64,000 nt of DNA, from the NCBI RefSeq assembly GCF_019977735.1, contig NZ_AP025018.1:7010580-7074579 (forward strand), in the 5' to 3' direction. Shown here piece by piece: positions 1 through 8,523 of the stretch; positions within the stretch are counted from its first letter, which is position 1, and every line of letters begins with the position of its first letter. A program made the position numbers and the translations under genes. Below the pieces are notes generated by a model. The model had not been told where the DNA came from and searched no databases. It saw only the letters and a list, made by a program, of their open reading frames with translations. The stretch is from Calothrix sp. PCC 7716 (lineage in GTDB: Bacteria > Cyanobacteriota > Cyanobacteriia > Cyanobacteriales > Nostocaceae).

Positions 1-48
1 ATTACCTAACCTTAAGGTTAAGGAATTTCAAGCAACAAGAAGGTATTT

Positions 49-627
49 ATGGTAGCTAACTCCAGCGAAATTAAAAAAAGTGTAAACGGCGCCCTCATAT
101 CAGGTATAATACTAACAGTATTGGGAATCGCAGCAATTGCATTACCAGTAGTATCTACAATATTTGCAGAGACTTGGGTAGCTTTAATCTTAATCACAGC
201 AGGATTTACCAAATTAGTATATGCCACCCAAACCCGTCATGAAGGTGGTTTCATCTGGAAGATTTTACTCAGCGCTTTATATATAGCAACAGGTATAATG
301 CTATTTGTCTACCCATTAACAGGAATTTTAACTTTGACACTGTTACTTGGTAGCTTCTTACTAACCGAAGGTACATTCGAGTTAATCCTAGCATTCCGTA
401 TTCGTCCACAACAAAACTGGACATGGGCATTAGGTAACGGTATTGTCACTTTAATATTAGGTGCCTTAATATGGTTCCAATTTCCATATAACGCACCTTG
501 GTTAATTGGTACAGGTCTAGGTGCCAGCATTTTAGCAACAGGTGTATCACGAGTAATGTTATCACTAAACGCGCGTTCAGCATTAAACAGCGCAGACCAA
601 AGTTTAGACCAAGGCGCCAGTGCTTAG
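49..627 (+). CDS. HdeD/DUF308-family membrane protein
   Basis: A 192-residue, strongly hydrophobic protein with about five to six predicted membrane segments, beginning near residue 15 (LISGIILTVLGIAAIALP). The pattern of short helical hairpins broken by small charged loops (QTRHEGG, RIRPQQNW) matches the DUF308/HdeD family, first known from acid resistance in enteric bacteria; the cyanobacterial role is not established. The start is ATG with a purine-rich AAGAAGG a few bases upstream. The next gene is on the other strand, so it is probably monocistronic. The family is assigned from topology and motifs; function remains unknown. Confidence 0.8.
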   Translation: MVANSSEIKKSVNGALISGIILTVLGIAAIALPVVSTIFAETWVALILITAGFTKLVYATQTRHEGGFIWKILLSALYIATGIMLFVYPLTGILTLTLLLGSFLLTEGTFELILAFRIRPQQNWTWALGNGIVTLILGALIWFQFPYNAPWLIGTGLGASILATGVSRVMLSLNARSALNSADQSLDQGASA

Positions 628-796
628 GTAAAAAAGATATAATTAGGGACAGGGCTTGCAATGCCCATCCCACAAAAATTATACTTTTCACTCCTCCCTC
701 ATGTCATGCTGAGGAACGAAGCATCTTATAGTACATTTATTTACCACAGAGACACAGAGTACACAGAGAGAAGAAAAAGAGATTTAAGATTGGCGC
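628..796. repeat. Intergenic dispersed repeats
   Basis: This gap carries three repeat fragments found elsewhere in the window: a 'cagggcttgcaatgcccatcccacaa' type unit (related units near 1675, 4440, 15070, 30030 and 36115), a 'tcatgctgaggaacgaagcatct' unit (related one near 5065), and 'accacagagacacagag' (again near 14630 and 25247). No gene is seen. Confidence 0.55.
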
Positions 797-1552
797 CTAT
801 AAAATTATGCTTCGTAACCAAGCTTCATTTTCTTTAGACAATTTAGGTGTACAAGCTTGTTTATAATCAATACCTAGTTCAAATCTGGCACGGTCATAAA
901 CTTTATGCAACAAAGATTGTAAATCTAAAACAGGTTCATTTTCACCAAAACGTAAAGGAACTGGAATAATTGGTATTATTTGTTGCAGGTTAAATGCATA
1001 TAGTTGTGCTTTTGGACGTTGGTAACTACGACTAATCATTATTCTATAATCTGAAGGAATAACGGCGCCCATTGGGAAAGGTTCACCACCTCGCAATAAA
1101 TCTATTTCAATTAAGTGTGTTGCACTAATTAAAATCTTTTGACGCTTTTGTAAATATGTACTACGTCCTTCACCATTACGTTTATTTTTAGGCGATATCA
1201 GTTCGATAATTGTAATTACATTTCCAGTGGCGCCTTCACGAATTTCCAAAAACCGCTCTTGTACTTCCTCAGCAATTGGAATTTCAATATTTAACGGTTG
1301 AGTAATTGGTTCTAAAGTAGCTGTTTGTGTTGTGCTTTGTAAAGAAGTAGTTACAGAAACATCTGGAATTCCAACCAGTATATTATTACCATCATCACTA
1401 AGGTATACACGCTTCTCGACGGCAACGCGGTAATCTCTACTGAGGCAATCATCCAGAGCATCAGCAATTGCTACAATCAAACGACTGTGAAACTCTGACC
1501 AAAATTCCGGATTTTCTAAATAAGGGTTCATGCCTGGTAGTGGTGAGGGCAT
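797..1552 (-). CDS. DUF4058 family protein
   Basis: A 251-residue protein whose N-terminus (MPSPLPGMNPYLE, then WSEFHSRLIVAIADAL) is the hallmark of DUF4058, a family greatly expanded in cyanobacteria and of unknown biochemical function. The middle contains the typical 'ITIIELISPKNKR..G' stretch and later LLRGGEPFP. The C-terminal part ends in DYKQACTPKLSKENEAWL, also typical. The length is normal for the family, so the gene looks intact. It stands alone between oppositely oriented or distant neighbours; nothing in context reveals a role. Confidence 0.88.
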   Translation of the reverse strand: MPSPLPGMNPYLENPEFWSEFHSRLIVAIADALDDCLSRDYRVAVEKRVYLSDDGNNILVGIPDVSVTTSLQSTTQTATLEPITQPLNIEIPIAEEVQERFLEIREGATGNVITIIELISPKNKRNGEGRSTYLQKRQKILISATHLIEIDLLRGGEPFPMGAVIPSDYRIMISRSYQRPKAQLYAFNLQQIIPIIPVPLRFGENEPVLDLQSLLHKVYDRARFELGIDYKQACTPKLSKENEAWLRSIIL

Positions 1553-1715
1553 AGTCGAATGCGTATCTTAAGTTAGTTTTATTATGCTTATTATAATTCA
1601 AATAATGGCGCCAATTTACCTGCGGTACACTACGTGAATAATCCCCCTCTGTGCCCTCTGCTTTATGATTTTGGCGGGCAGGGATGCCCGCTCCACAAGA
1701 GAAGACAAGACAAAT

Positions 1716-2603
1716 TTAATTTGCTAGCCAGATGGCTACATTTTTAACATAAGTATGGATATCATCTAGTGCGCGCGGTTCGGTTTTCATTCCGTTACCG
1801 GGTGGTTCATCTACAAAACTGGGGCAACCTTTTTCAATGTCCCAGTTATAATCTACTACGTGATGAAAGCTAGAGTTTGTAACGGCACGTCCTAAATTAT
1901 TTCCTGCGCTGTCTTGATGATGGTCGATAGCTACTACTAAGTTAAAGTCACGCCCTGTTATTATACTTTTACTTTTTGCTATTACACGCGCGTATTTATT
2001 ATTTGCAGGCGCCCCTATTCCTCCTTCATGTGGATGTGCTGGGAAGTATTCGATAGTTCCTGATGGTGAGTTGGGGTTTTTAAGAAGTTCGTGTGGTTCG
2101 AGTACGGTTATTTTTTGATAGTCACCGTTGGCGCCAGAATGATAGTTGGGAAAGTTAATATAAGTTGTATAAGGGTCATCACGAGTTAAACGTGCTGTAT
2201 CTGGGTCAGGGTTTTTGGTATGGAAGTAATGAGTATCACCAATATCTATTAACCCACACATCGAACATCCCATGTCTTGATGGTCGCGTGTTGTTAAAAT
2301 ACCACCACCACGTTGACGAAATGCATTAATACCTGCTATATCTTTTTCGCTTAGTCCTTCACCAACATCTAAGGCAAATAACCAAAGTTCGTCGAAGTCA
2401 GATTGGTCAAGCGAGCTTAATATTGGGTCATTACCTTCAATATCTGTCACCCTGTCACGTCCGAATACTTCAAACAAAGCATTTCCAGCTTCATCGCGTA
2501 ACGATGCTAGATAATTTTGTAGCATTGAGAAACGCGCAATACTCCAATCATCTTCGGTAGTAGGAATTGTGGTTTGTAGAAGAATGCGAATTGGTCTAAG
2601 CAT
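1716..2603 (-). CDS. ThuA-like hypothetical protein
   Basis: A 295-residue soluble protein. It starts RPIRILLQTTIPTTEDDW, has a 'DELWLFALDVGEGLSEKDIAGINAFRQRGGG' segment, and ends with GRAVTNSSFHHVVDYNW followed by a C-terminal helix. The order of a predicted strand, a 'what follows if the box is opened' helix and a GGG turn, then a histidine-rich SSFHH segment, resembles the ThuA / class I glutamine-amidotransferase-like fold. A CSMCG pair of cysteines lies near residue 125. No catalytic Cys-His pair can be assigned with confidence. The fold is inferred; the function is unknown. It lies 12 bp downstream of the M50-GNAT gene on the same strand and could be co-transcribed. Confidence 0.6.
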   Translation of the reverse strand: MLRPIRILLQTTIPTTEDDWSIARFSMLQNYLASLRDEAGNALFEVFGRDRVTDIEGNDPILSSLDQSDFDELWLFALDVGEGLSEKDIAGINAFRQRGGGILTTRDHQDMGCSMCGLIDIGDTHYFHTKNPDPDTARLTRDDPYTTYINFPNYHSGANGDYQKITVLEPHELLKNPNSPSGTIEYFPAHPHEGGIGAPANNKYARVIAKSKSIITGRDFNLVVAIDHHQDSAGNNLGRAVTNSSFHHVVDYNWDIEKGCPSFVDEPPGNGMKTEPRALDDIHTYVKNVAIWLAN

Positions 2604-2615
2604 TATTTACTCTCT

Positions 2616-3752
2616 TTAAGATAACGCACTTTTTCGATTTACTTTATATATATGAACTATTTTGTCGCACCATAGTGACTCTTTGACAAACTCCATGCCT
2701 ATTTTTTGTAAAACTCTTACTGATGCTGTATTTTCTGGTTCTACTATACCTAGTAAATATTCGAGGTGTAATGTATCAAATGCGTAATTAATACAACTAC
2801 TAGCTGCTTCGGTGGCAAAACCCTGGCGCCAAAAATCTGGGTCAAATCGATAACCTAGTTCGTTTTCTAAATTATTATCTATTTGTTCTATCGCTATTCC
2901 GCAGTAACCAATTAATTTTCCTGTATTACGGTGAATTACTGCCCATTTCCCATACCTATGTTGTTGATATGAGTCTATATAGCTTTTGATTTTGATTGCT
3001 GTTTCTTCGGTAGATATGGCGCCAGTAGGAGAATAATGCATTACTTCCGGTTTACTTAGAATATACGCTAAGTCATCTATATCTGACATTGTAAATTCAC
3101 GTATAATTAAACGTGGTGTTTCAATAATTGCCTGTATTTTATGCGTATTATTGATTAAATACTTGTCCAACCACTTGTTTTTTGAGCCTTGCCATAAAGT
3201 TAAAAGTAAAGCTATATGTAAAACAAGCGTCACTTGTGCATATGGTTGAATCGAGAAATCATAAATAGTTAGCCAATCTCCTCGAAAACCTGTAAACGAA
3301 ACAAGTGGATAGAAAATTAAAGAGTAAACTAACTGAGCAATAGCAAAAGTATAAAATAATTCTTTCAATGAAGGCTTTTTAACTACAGGCAGGATTAATA
3401 TAGCAATAATACCTAGTAAAATTGAAATTAAATTACCACTAAACGCTATCCACCAAATTTGGTCTATGGTAAAATTTCCAACAGGAACAACGTAACCCCA
3501 AAAAAGGCGCCATTGAAACTCTCGAACTTGACCACCAAACAGCCAAGTTGCCGCAGCATGTCCCAATTCATGAAAAAATACTCCAAATGGAATTAGTATA
3601 AAAGCTGCTGTTCGTTGAATTAAAAGCTTATCTTTTGCTGTTACAGAATCATCCCAAACAGAACTCCAACTATGTGATAAACGAATAATAGTATCAAGGC
3701 TGATAATGCTGTAAAGTATAGAAATTAAATCGAACGATGAATTGTTAAACAT
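2616..3752 (-). CDS. M50 metallopeptidase - GNAT acetyltransferase fusion
   Basis: A 378-residue protein with two parts. Residues 1 to about 195 form a membrane domain with an HELGH zinc-binding motif at 61-65, several hydrophobic helices and a WIAFSGNLISILLG segment: an M50-like (site-2-protease-type) putative metallopeptidase. Residues about 210-378 form a RimJ/RimL-like GNAT domain (TPRLIIREFTMSD at its start, FWRQGFATEAA for acetyl-CoA binding, PENTASVRVLQKIGM near the end). The reading frame is continuous across the junction. Each domain normally occurs as a separate protein. A second GNAT gene follows 15 bp upstream on the same strand. Domain identities are clear; the substrate and reason for the fusion are not. 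Confidence 0.75.
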   Translation of the reverse strand: MFNNSSFDLISILYSIISLDTIIRLSHSWSSVWDDSVTAKDKLLIQRTAAFILIPFGVFFHELGHAAATWLFGGQVREFQWRLFWGYVVPVGNFTIDQIWWIAFSGNLISILLGIIAILILPVVKKPSLKELFYTFAIAQLVYSLIFYPLVSFTGFRGDWLTIYDFSIQPYAQVTLVLHIALLLTLWQGSKNKWLDKYLINNTHKIQAIIETPRLIIREFTMSDIDDLAYILSKPEVMHYSPTGAISTEETAIKIKSYIDSYQQHRYGKWAVIHRNTGKLIGYCGIAIEQIDNNLENELGYRFDPDFWRQGFATEAASSCINYAFDTLHLEYLLGIVEPENTASVRVLQKIGMEFVKESLWCDKIVHIYKVNRKSALS

Positions 3753-3767
3753 AGATAATTTATACCA

Positions 3768-4199
3768 TCAATGCTCATTTCCATCATAAATCCACATTGC
3801 CTGACTATTTCCAGCTTTCTTGAACCCACACTTTTCATAAAAAGCAATAGCTTCGCCATCTGCGACTAGCATCTGCATATGGAAACCCTCGTACCGTCTC
3901 TTCAACATCTCTACCAAAGTTTTTCCTATTCCTTGCACTTGATAGTCTGGATGTACTAGCAAATGAGGATAATAAACTACCAACGAACCATCAGAAATAG
4001 CATTTCCTATACCAACTAATTGTGTATCATCCCACGCGGAAACAAGATAATGCGAGTTTAGCAAAGCTTGATGTAATGAATGTGGCTTCATAACTGAAGA
4101 CCAACGGTTAGCTTTGTACAACAGAACAACCTGTATCATTTCAATATCCCGCGTTTCAGAAAATACAATAGTCATAAATTTATTTATACAGGCAGCCAT
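3768..4199 (-). CDS. GNAT family N-acetyltransferase
   Basis: A 143-residue single-domain GNAT enzyme. The acetyl-CoA loop is seen as VHPDYQVQGIGKTLV, and the C-terminal FYEKCGFKKAG is the usual last helix-strand of the fold. The small-acetyltransferase length fits the family. Two in-frame ATG codons (4199 and 4175) are possible starts and neither has a strong ribosome site; the second gives MTIVFSETRD, which would be a more typical GNAT beginning. It is 15 bp ahead of the M50-GNAT fusion gene and may share its transcript. The substrate cannot be predicted. Confidence 0.8.
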   Translation of the reverse strand: MAACINKFMTIVFSETRDIEMIQVVLLYKANRWSSVMKPHSLHQALLNSHYLVSAWDDTQLVGIGNAISDGSLVVYYPHLLVHPDYQVQGIGKTLVEMLKRRYEGFHMQMLVADGEAIAFYEKCGFKKAGNSQAMWIYDGNEH

Positions 4200-4671
4200 T
4201 AAAGGAAATTACATATAAAACGAGTCTAACAAAATCACAACAGTAAGCCTACGTATAATTTAAATCCACCTCGCATACAGTAATTATGATGCATCTGATG
4301 AAAAACATCTGTTAATCGCAAACCGGGCTATATTAAACCTTATAAATTATTTCCGCAAGATTTGTGGTGACTTTATGTTCAAATTAGTACTTTTGTAACA
4401 AAAAGTTAACTTTTTGTAGATGGCAGTTCATATATCTGGGCAGGGCTTGCGATGCCCACTCCACAAGATAATAAATTGAATTAAAGAAAATTCCTCAATA
4501 GTTCGGTAAACCTCATCAACTCTTCAAGCACTGGCGAAGAAATAACGCATCTCTATTAAGCTATCTAAAGCAAATCGACAAAAACAGCTAGAGTACGGTA
4601 AGCTCATAACGCGCGTTCATCTAAACGACCGTTACAATCGAAGTAAGAAAACAAGTAGAGGAGCAACCAGG
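4200..4671. other. Intergenic region, no gene seen
   Basis: A 472-bp AT-rich divergent gap between the GNAT gene and the DUF4870 gene. It contains one 'gggcttgcgatgcccactccacaag' repeat unit (near 4440-4466) and must hold promoters for both flanking transcripts. No open frame with recognisable protein content and no structured RNA was recognised. Confidence 0.5.
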
Positions 4672-5046
4672 ATGCAAACGTCATACGATTTCGATAAGCG
4701 TAAACTGTTGTCCTGTCTGTGTCATGGAGCGATTTTCTTCAGTACAACGCTTTTGTCAGTGGGAGTTCCGATTGCAATTTACTTTGTTTCGGATGACCCA
4801 GTAGTAAGAAACAACGCGAAAGAGTCAATAAACTTTCACTTTAATGTTTGGTTCTGGGCAACTGTGATTGGTGTGCCCATTGGTATTTTATCTTTTATTA
4901 CCTTTGGTCTTGGTGGAATTTTATTCTTTCCAGTAGTTGCGCTCGGCTTTGCAATACACTGGGGTTTAACTATCATCGCGTTGCTGCACTGCATTAGTAA
5001 TGTCGATGAACCATTCCGTTACCCATTTATTTTTAGAGTATTTTAG
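4672..5046 (+). CDS. DUF4870 domain-containing membrane protein
   Basis: A 124-residue protein with three predicted membrane segments. It has the diagnostic DUF4870 features: a first helix following a short soluble start (LLSCLCHGAIFFSTTLL), then DDPVVRNNAKESINFHFN before the second helix, and a C-terminal hydrophobic block. The family is widespread and uncharacterised. A good ribosome site (AGAGGAG, about 10 bases before the ATG at 4672) supports the start. The gene is probably monocistronic; the following gene is on the other strand. Confidence 0.85.
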   Translation: MQTSYDFDKRKLLSCLCHGAIFFSTTLLSVGVPIAIYFVSDDPVVRNNAKESINFHFNVWFWATVIGVPIGILSFITFGLGGILFFPVVALGFAIHWGLTIIALLHCISNVDEPFRYPFIFRVF

Positions 5047-5148
5047 TTAATTTTTAGAGAATTGTCATGCTGAACGTAGTGAAGCATCTTTGATATACAG
5101 TCATACTATAGATTCTTCGCTGCGCTCAGAATGACAGTTTATGCTTAT
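5047..5148. repeat. Inverted 'tcatgctgaacg' repeat
   Basis: Between two convergent genes, 'tgtcatgctgaacgtagtgaagcatct' is followed by its imperfect inverse 'gattcttcgctgcgctcagaatgaca'. The arrangement could fold into a long hairpin and serve both convergent genes as a bidirectional terminator. A single arm of the same family occurs near 700. Confidence 0.55.
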
Positions 5149-5568
5149 TTACTTATATATATTTCCATCAGGCATTATGGCGCCGTCCCATGTTGCTCCA
5201 ATAGTATATGCTCCGTAAAGGTTTGCTTCGAGTAATTCTGCTGCCGTTAAATCTGCATCTATTAAATGTGCCATTTTTAATTCTGCTTTCTTTAATACAG
5301 CACCAGTAAGTTTCGCTTCATATAATTTTGCGCCACTTAGATTTGCACCACTGAGGTCGGCGCCACTAAGATTAGCACCAACAAGTGACGCTTCAGTTAA
5401 ATCAGCACCCATTAAGTTTGCTTGACTTAAATCTGCTTCACAAATCGTGGCGCCGTGTAAATTTGCCCCACTCAAATTCACACCGTTGAGATAACTACCA
5501 ATCAGATTTACGCCTTTAAAATTCCTTTCACCTGATTTGTATCTCAATAAAAGTTCGTCGATACTCAT
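5149..5568 (-). CDS. Pentapeptide repeat protein (short)
   Basis: A 139-residue protein made mostly of A(D/N)LxX pentapeptide units from about residue 21 to 125 (for example LSGANLHGATICEADLSQAN), which build a right-handed quadrilateral beta-helix. A short N-terminal cap, SIDELLLRYKSGERNFKGVNL, is typical of small cyanobacterial members. No catalytic domain is attached. The role is unknown; relatives act as structural or protein-binding scaffolds. The start ATG at 5568 is supported by the cap homology. Confidence 0.88.
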   Translation of the reverse strand: MSIDELLLRYKSGERNFKGVNLIGSYLNGVNLSGANLHGATICEADLSQANLMGADLTEASLVGANLSGADLSGANLSGAKLYEAKLTGAVLKKAELKMAHLIDADLTAAELLEANLYGAYTIGATWDGAIMPDGNIYK

Positions 5569-5745
5569 AACACTCTGATTAAAACTTGTTTTATTAGATT
5601 CACTAATATTTGAACATTTAACTGTAATTCTTGTTACTTATTGTTTAATTCAAAAAGTTTTATATTATTCTAAATCTAAAATTAGGCAATTTATTTGTAC
5701 AACTAATAACATATAAATATTATTTTCATAATTTAGTTTTACTCT

Positions 5746-7857
5746 CTAACCATTATCTAATCGACTAAAAAAACACACACATTGTTGCCACCAGCGAGCA
5801 GTTAAAATCATGCTATTCATTTCCCATATCCCCAAAAGCTTTATTCTCCAAGGGTTTTCAATAAAGCTAAAAAACGGTAAATGACCAAAAGCAGCATCTA
5901 GACTAAAATTCAAATAATCATAATCTAACCAGTTATCTTTAAGTCTCCAACCTACACGGTTTGCAAAATCAATACCTGTTTCACCAAATTTGACATTATC
6001 TTTACCAATGACCATTGCTAAAACGTAATCGTTAGGTTGGGTTGATTTTAAACTTTCCCAAATTTGCTTCTGAACACTAAAACCAAAACGTCCACCGCTA
6101 TACTTGACCCAAAGACTATCTATAGTATAAATGTCTTCACAAGCTAAATTATTAATATCTTCTAGCTTGAGATAGATGTTTTGATGAGCAAGCTCAAGTA
6201 GAATATGCGTTGTTTCATTATTTGCTTCCTGCCATTTCCCTGATTTGAGTAAATCATGTAATTTTTGGTAATTCGCGCCAAAATTTAAAGATATATCTTC
6301 TATATTTACTTTGTCTGTGAACAATGTTTGATTTAGCAGAATTTCAATAATGCCTTTTGTTCCCCATAACCAAAAATATGGTTTAATATTTGATGAAGCT
6401 AACTCGATTTGTAATTGAGTAATCCAACTTGCTGCCGTTAACCCTGATGCTTGGCGCCTTTGTTTTAAAGTAGTAAGTAGAATATTTGTGAATTGTTCTA
6501 AATTTTCCCCAGGTGATGCGGCAATTACACATTGTCCTTTATTATTATGATGTAGAGACGTTACATGTAATGTCTCTACCCATTCCCGCACCATATTTGG
6601 GCAATCTAAAATAATAATTTGTTGTAGATTTGGTATTTTTTGTAACTGTTTTTTCAGCCACGAACGAGTCATCTTTAAACTTGGCGATAATTCGAGCAAT
6701 GTTTCACCATCGGGTGTTGTTTCAATACTCGCACGTAGATACAACAAAACGGCGCCATGTTCCAATTCTAATAGTTTATTTATACTATAACGTAAATCAA
6801 CCGATGTTGCAGGTTGAAATAGATAATCCACATCAAAACCACCATCAACACGTAGTATTTCAATAATCCCTTGACAAGCATCACTCTTGTGAAGTCCTTC
6901 AATAACTAAAGCTTTTCGCAAAGGATGCTGTTTACCTTTACTACTTTTCAAACCCAAAATTAATTGTCCTACCCCTTCAACTATTCGCTTAGGAGTTTGC
7001 AAAGAATATTCTTGATAAGCTTGAGTAATTCCAATACTTCGGTTCTGCTGGTTAATTAATCTTAATTGTTGATTTGTCTTATCTATATATGAGAGCGTCT
7101 GTTGATAGACATACTTATATAAACCATCTGCATCTATTACACCTTGTGTGTCTGCCGCATCACCAAGCAACCCTTGCATGAGATAATACGTAAATAATCC
7201 ATGTTCCAACTCTGGAAATTCCCAAGATAACTGGTCTTGGTCACAAGATAGTAAAGCATAAAATCCTTTACTTTTAGCCGCACGTTGCCGCAACAAGTTG
7301 ACTAACTGGTTCGTAGAATTTCCTTCGTTTTCATTATCTCCTTTGGCGCCAAATAAAGTCATTCCTCCACTATGACAAGCATCCAACCAAACCACCTGCT
7401 GCTGTGCTGGACAAGTTTCGAGGGTTTGTAACAATTCCTGTAAACTTAAACCTGTGGCGCCTAAATTAGCCTTATGCGTATCTTGTAAACAAAGAACTAC
7501 ACGTGCGGAAGCATCAATAATTCCATGTCCAGAGAAATAAAATATCACCGTATCTTGCGGTTTAGCCGAAGTAGCAATTTTGCGTAAACTACCACGAACA
7601 GCTTCTAAGTATGGAAGTTGCTCAGTAAAATCATGATGAACCATCACTTGTTTTTGTGGAAACCCCTGTGTAGCTAGCAGTAAAGCATCAGCTAAACCTT
7701 GGCAATCTTGAGCCGAATAATTTAAGCCAGGTATATTTTTGTCTTCATATTGATTTACACCCACTAACAACTGCCATATTTTAGCGGCGCCTGTTTCTAA
7801 AGCGTTAGTGGACTTACTGGTACGAATAGCTACAGGACACATCTGGTAGTCTGGCAA
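5746..7857 (-). CDS. Caspase-family protease with C-terminal GUN4 domain
   Basis: A 703-residue protein. The N-terminal ~300 residues are a peptidase C14 (metacaspase/orthocaspase) domain: KIWQLLVGVNQYEDKNIPGL opens it, the catalytic His is His111 in FYFSGHG, and the catalytic Cys is Cys161 in WLDACHSGG. A middle region (about 300-530) resembles the regions linking caspase and effector modules but is not recognised. The C-terminus (about 535-695) is a GUN4-like tetrapyrrole-binding domain: SGKWQEANNETTHILLELA, then TIDSLWVKYSGGRFGFSVQ, and finally a tryptophan-rich end with GHLPFF. Both catalytic residues are intact. Such fusions are known in cyanobacteria, where the GUN4 module may be a sensor or substrate-recruiting part; that is inference. 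Confidence 0.85.
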   Translation of the reverse strand: MPDYQMCPVAIRTSKSTNALETGAAKIWQLLVGVNQYEDKNIPGLNYSAQDCQGLADALLLATQGFPQKQVMVHHDFTEQLPYLEAVRGSLRKIATSAKPQDTVIFYFSGHGIIDASARVVLCLQDTHKANLGATGLSLQELLQTLETCPAQQQVVWLDACHSGGMTLFGAKGDNENEGNSTNQLVNLLRQRAAKSKGFYALLSCDQDQLSWEFPELEHGLFTYYLMQGLLGDAADTQGVIDADGLYKYVYQQTLSYIDKTNQQLRLINQQNRSIGITQAYQEYSLQTPKRIVEGVGQLILGLKSSKGKQHPLRKALVIEGLHKSDACQGIIEILRVDGGFDVDYLFQPATSVDLRYSINKLLELEHGAVLLYLRASIETTPDGETLLELSPSLKMTRSWLKKQLQKIPNLQQIIILDCPNMVREWVETLHVTSLHHNNKGQCVIAASPGENLEQFTNILLTTLKQRRQASGLTAASWITQLQIELASSNIKPYFWLWGTKGIIEILLNQTLFTDKVNIEDISLNFGANYQKLHDLLKSGKWQEANNETTHILLELAHQNIYLKLEDINNLACEDIYTIDSLWVKYSGGRFGFSVQKQIWESLKSTQPNDYVLAMVIGKDNVKFGETGIDFANRVGWRLKDNWLDYDYLNFSLDAAFGHLPFFSFIENPWRIKLLGIWEMNSMILTARWWQQCVCFFSRLDNG

Positions 7858-7879
7858 AAGTAAGGTTACATTCTAATTA

Positions 7880-8311
7880 TCAATTATCAACATAGTTTTG
7901 AGCTACATCTTCAATCATCGAATTAACTTCCTCATCACTTAATCCATTATTCCTCGCCACATTACTTACATTACTACTAATAACTTGTTTCACAATATTT
8001 TCTGCGTATCGATGCGTGAACCCCTTTCTCGTTCCAACAAAATCAAGCTGCTCAGTAAAGGTTTTTCGGCATGTTTTACACTTAAATCTTCGCCTATTTA
8101 AATTTAGTATTACTTCTTTATCTCCTATAGGTAAATCTTTTACTAAGTGTTTTTGATTTTGGTGTAAATGTTCTGACTTTTTACCGCAATCCGGGCATAC
8201 TGCACTTTTGACCTTTTTACTTACTGATAAAATTAAGACTGAACCTTCTCGTAGACTGGACTCTACCACTACATTAGGCAAGTTTAATAGTTCGGTTAAA
8301 ACTCTTTTCAT
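7880..8311 (-). pseudogene. ISL3-family transposase, N-terminal fragment
   Basis: A 143-residue frame that matches only the N-terminal part of ISL3-type transposases: a start MKRVLTELLNLPNVVVES, a four-cysteine zinc finger (VCPDCGKKSEHLH and RRFKCKTCRKTFTE), and an HTH segment to about residue 130. Full enzymes are about 400 residues with a DDE catalytic core, which is absent. It ends 22 bp before the caspase gene. No terminal inverted repeats were recognised. It is either a decayed insertion element or a retained DNA-binding fragment. Confidence 0.72.
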
Positions 8312-8523
8312 AATAAATCTTACTGGGAAAAAGGATAGTTAACTTAACATTTTAGCACGTTAAGTACGCAAAAAACTTTTATCCTGACTTTACAGAAGCG
8401 CAAAAACGATAACTTAACCGTCGAATTGCTGATTATGACACTAACCCTAATAACGAATGGCACTTACTTAACGAATTGTAGGTTGGGTGGAGGCTTTGCG
8501 GAACCCAACATTAACGTCAAAAT

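Noticed and set aside
5746-7857. Genuine GUN4 protein of the chlorophyll pathway
   Set aside because: The GUN4 part is only the C-terminal domain of a caspase protein; it is not the stand-alone magnesium chelatase activator.
7880-8311. Complete insertion sequence
   Set aside because: Only the N-terminal third of an ISL3 transposase is present and no terminal inverted repeats were found.
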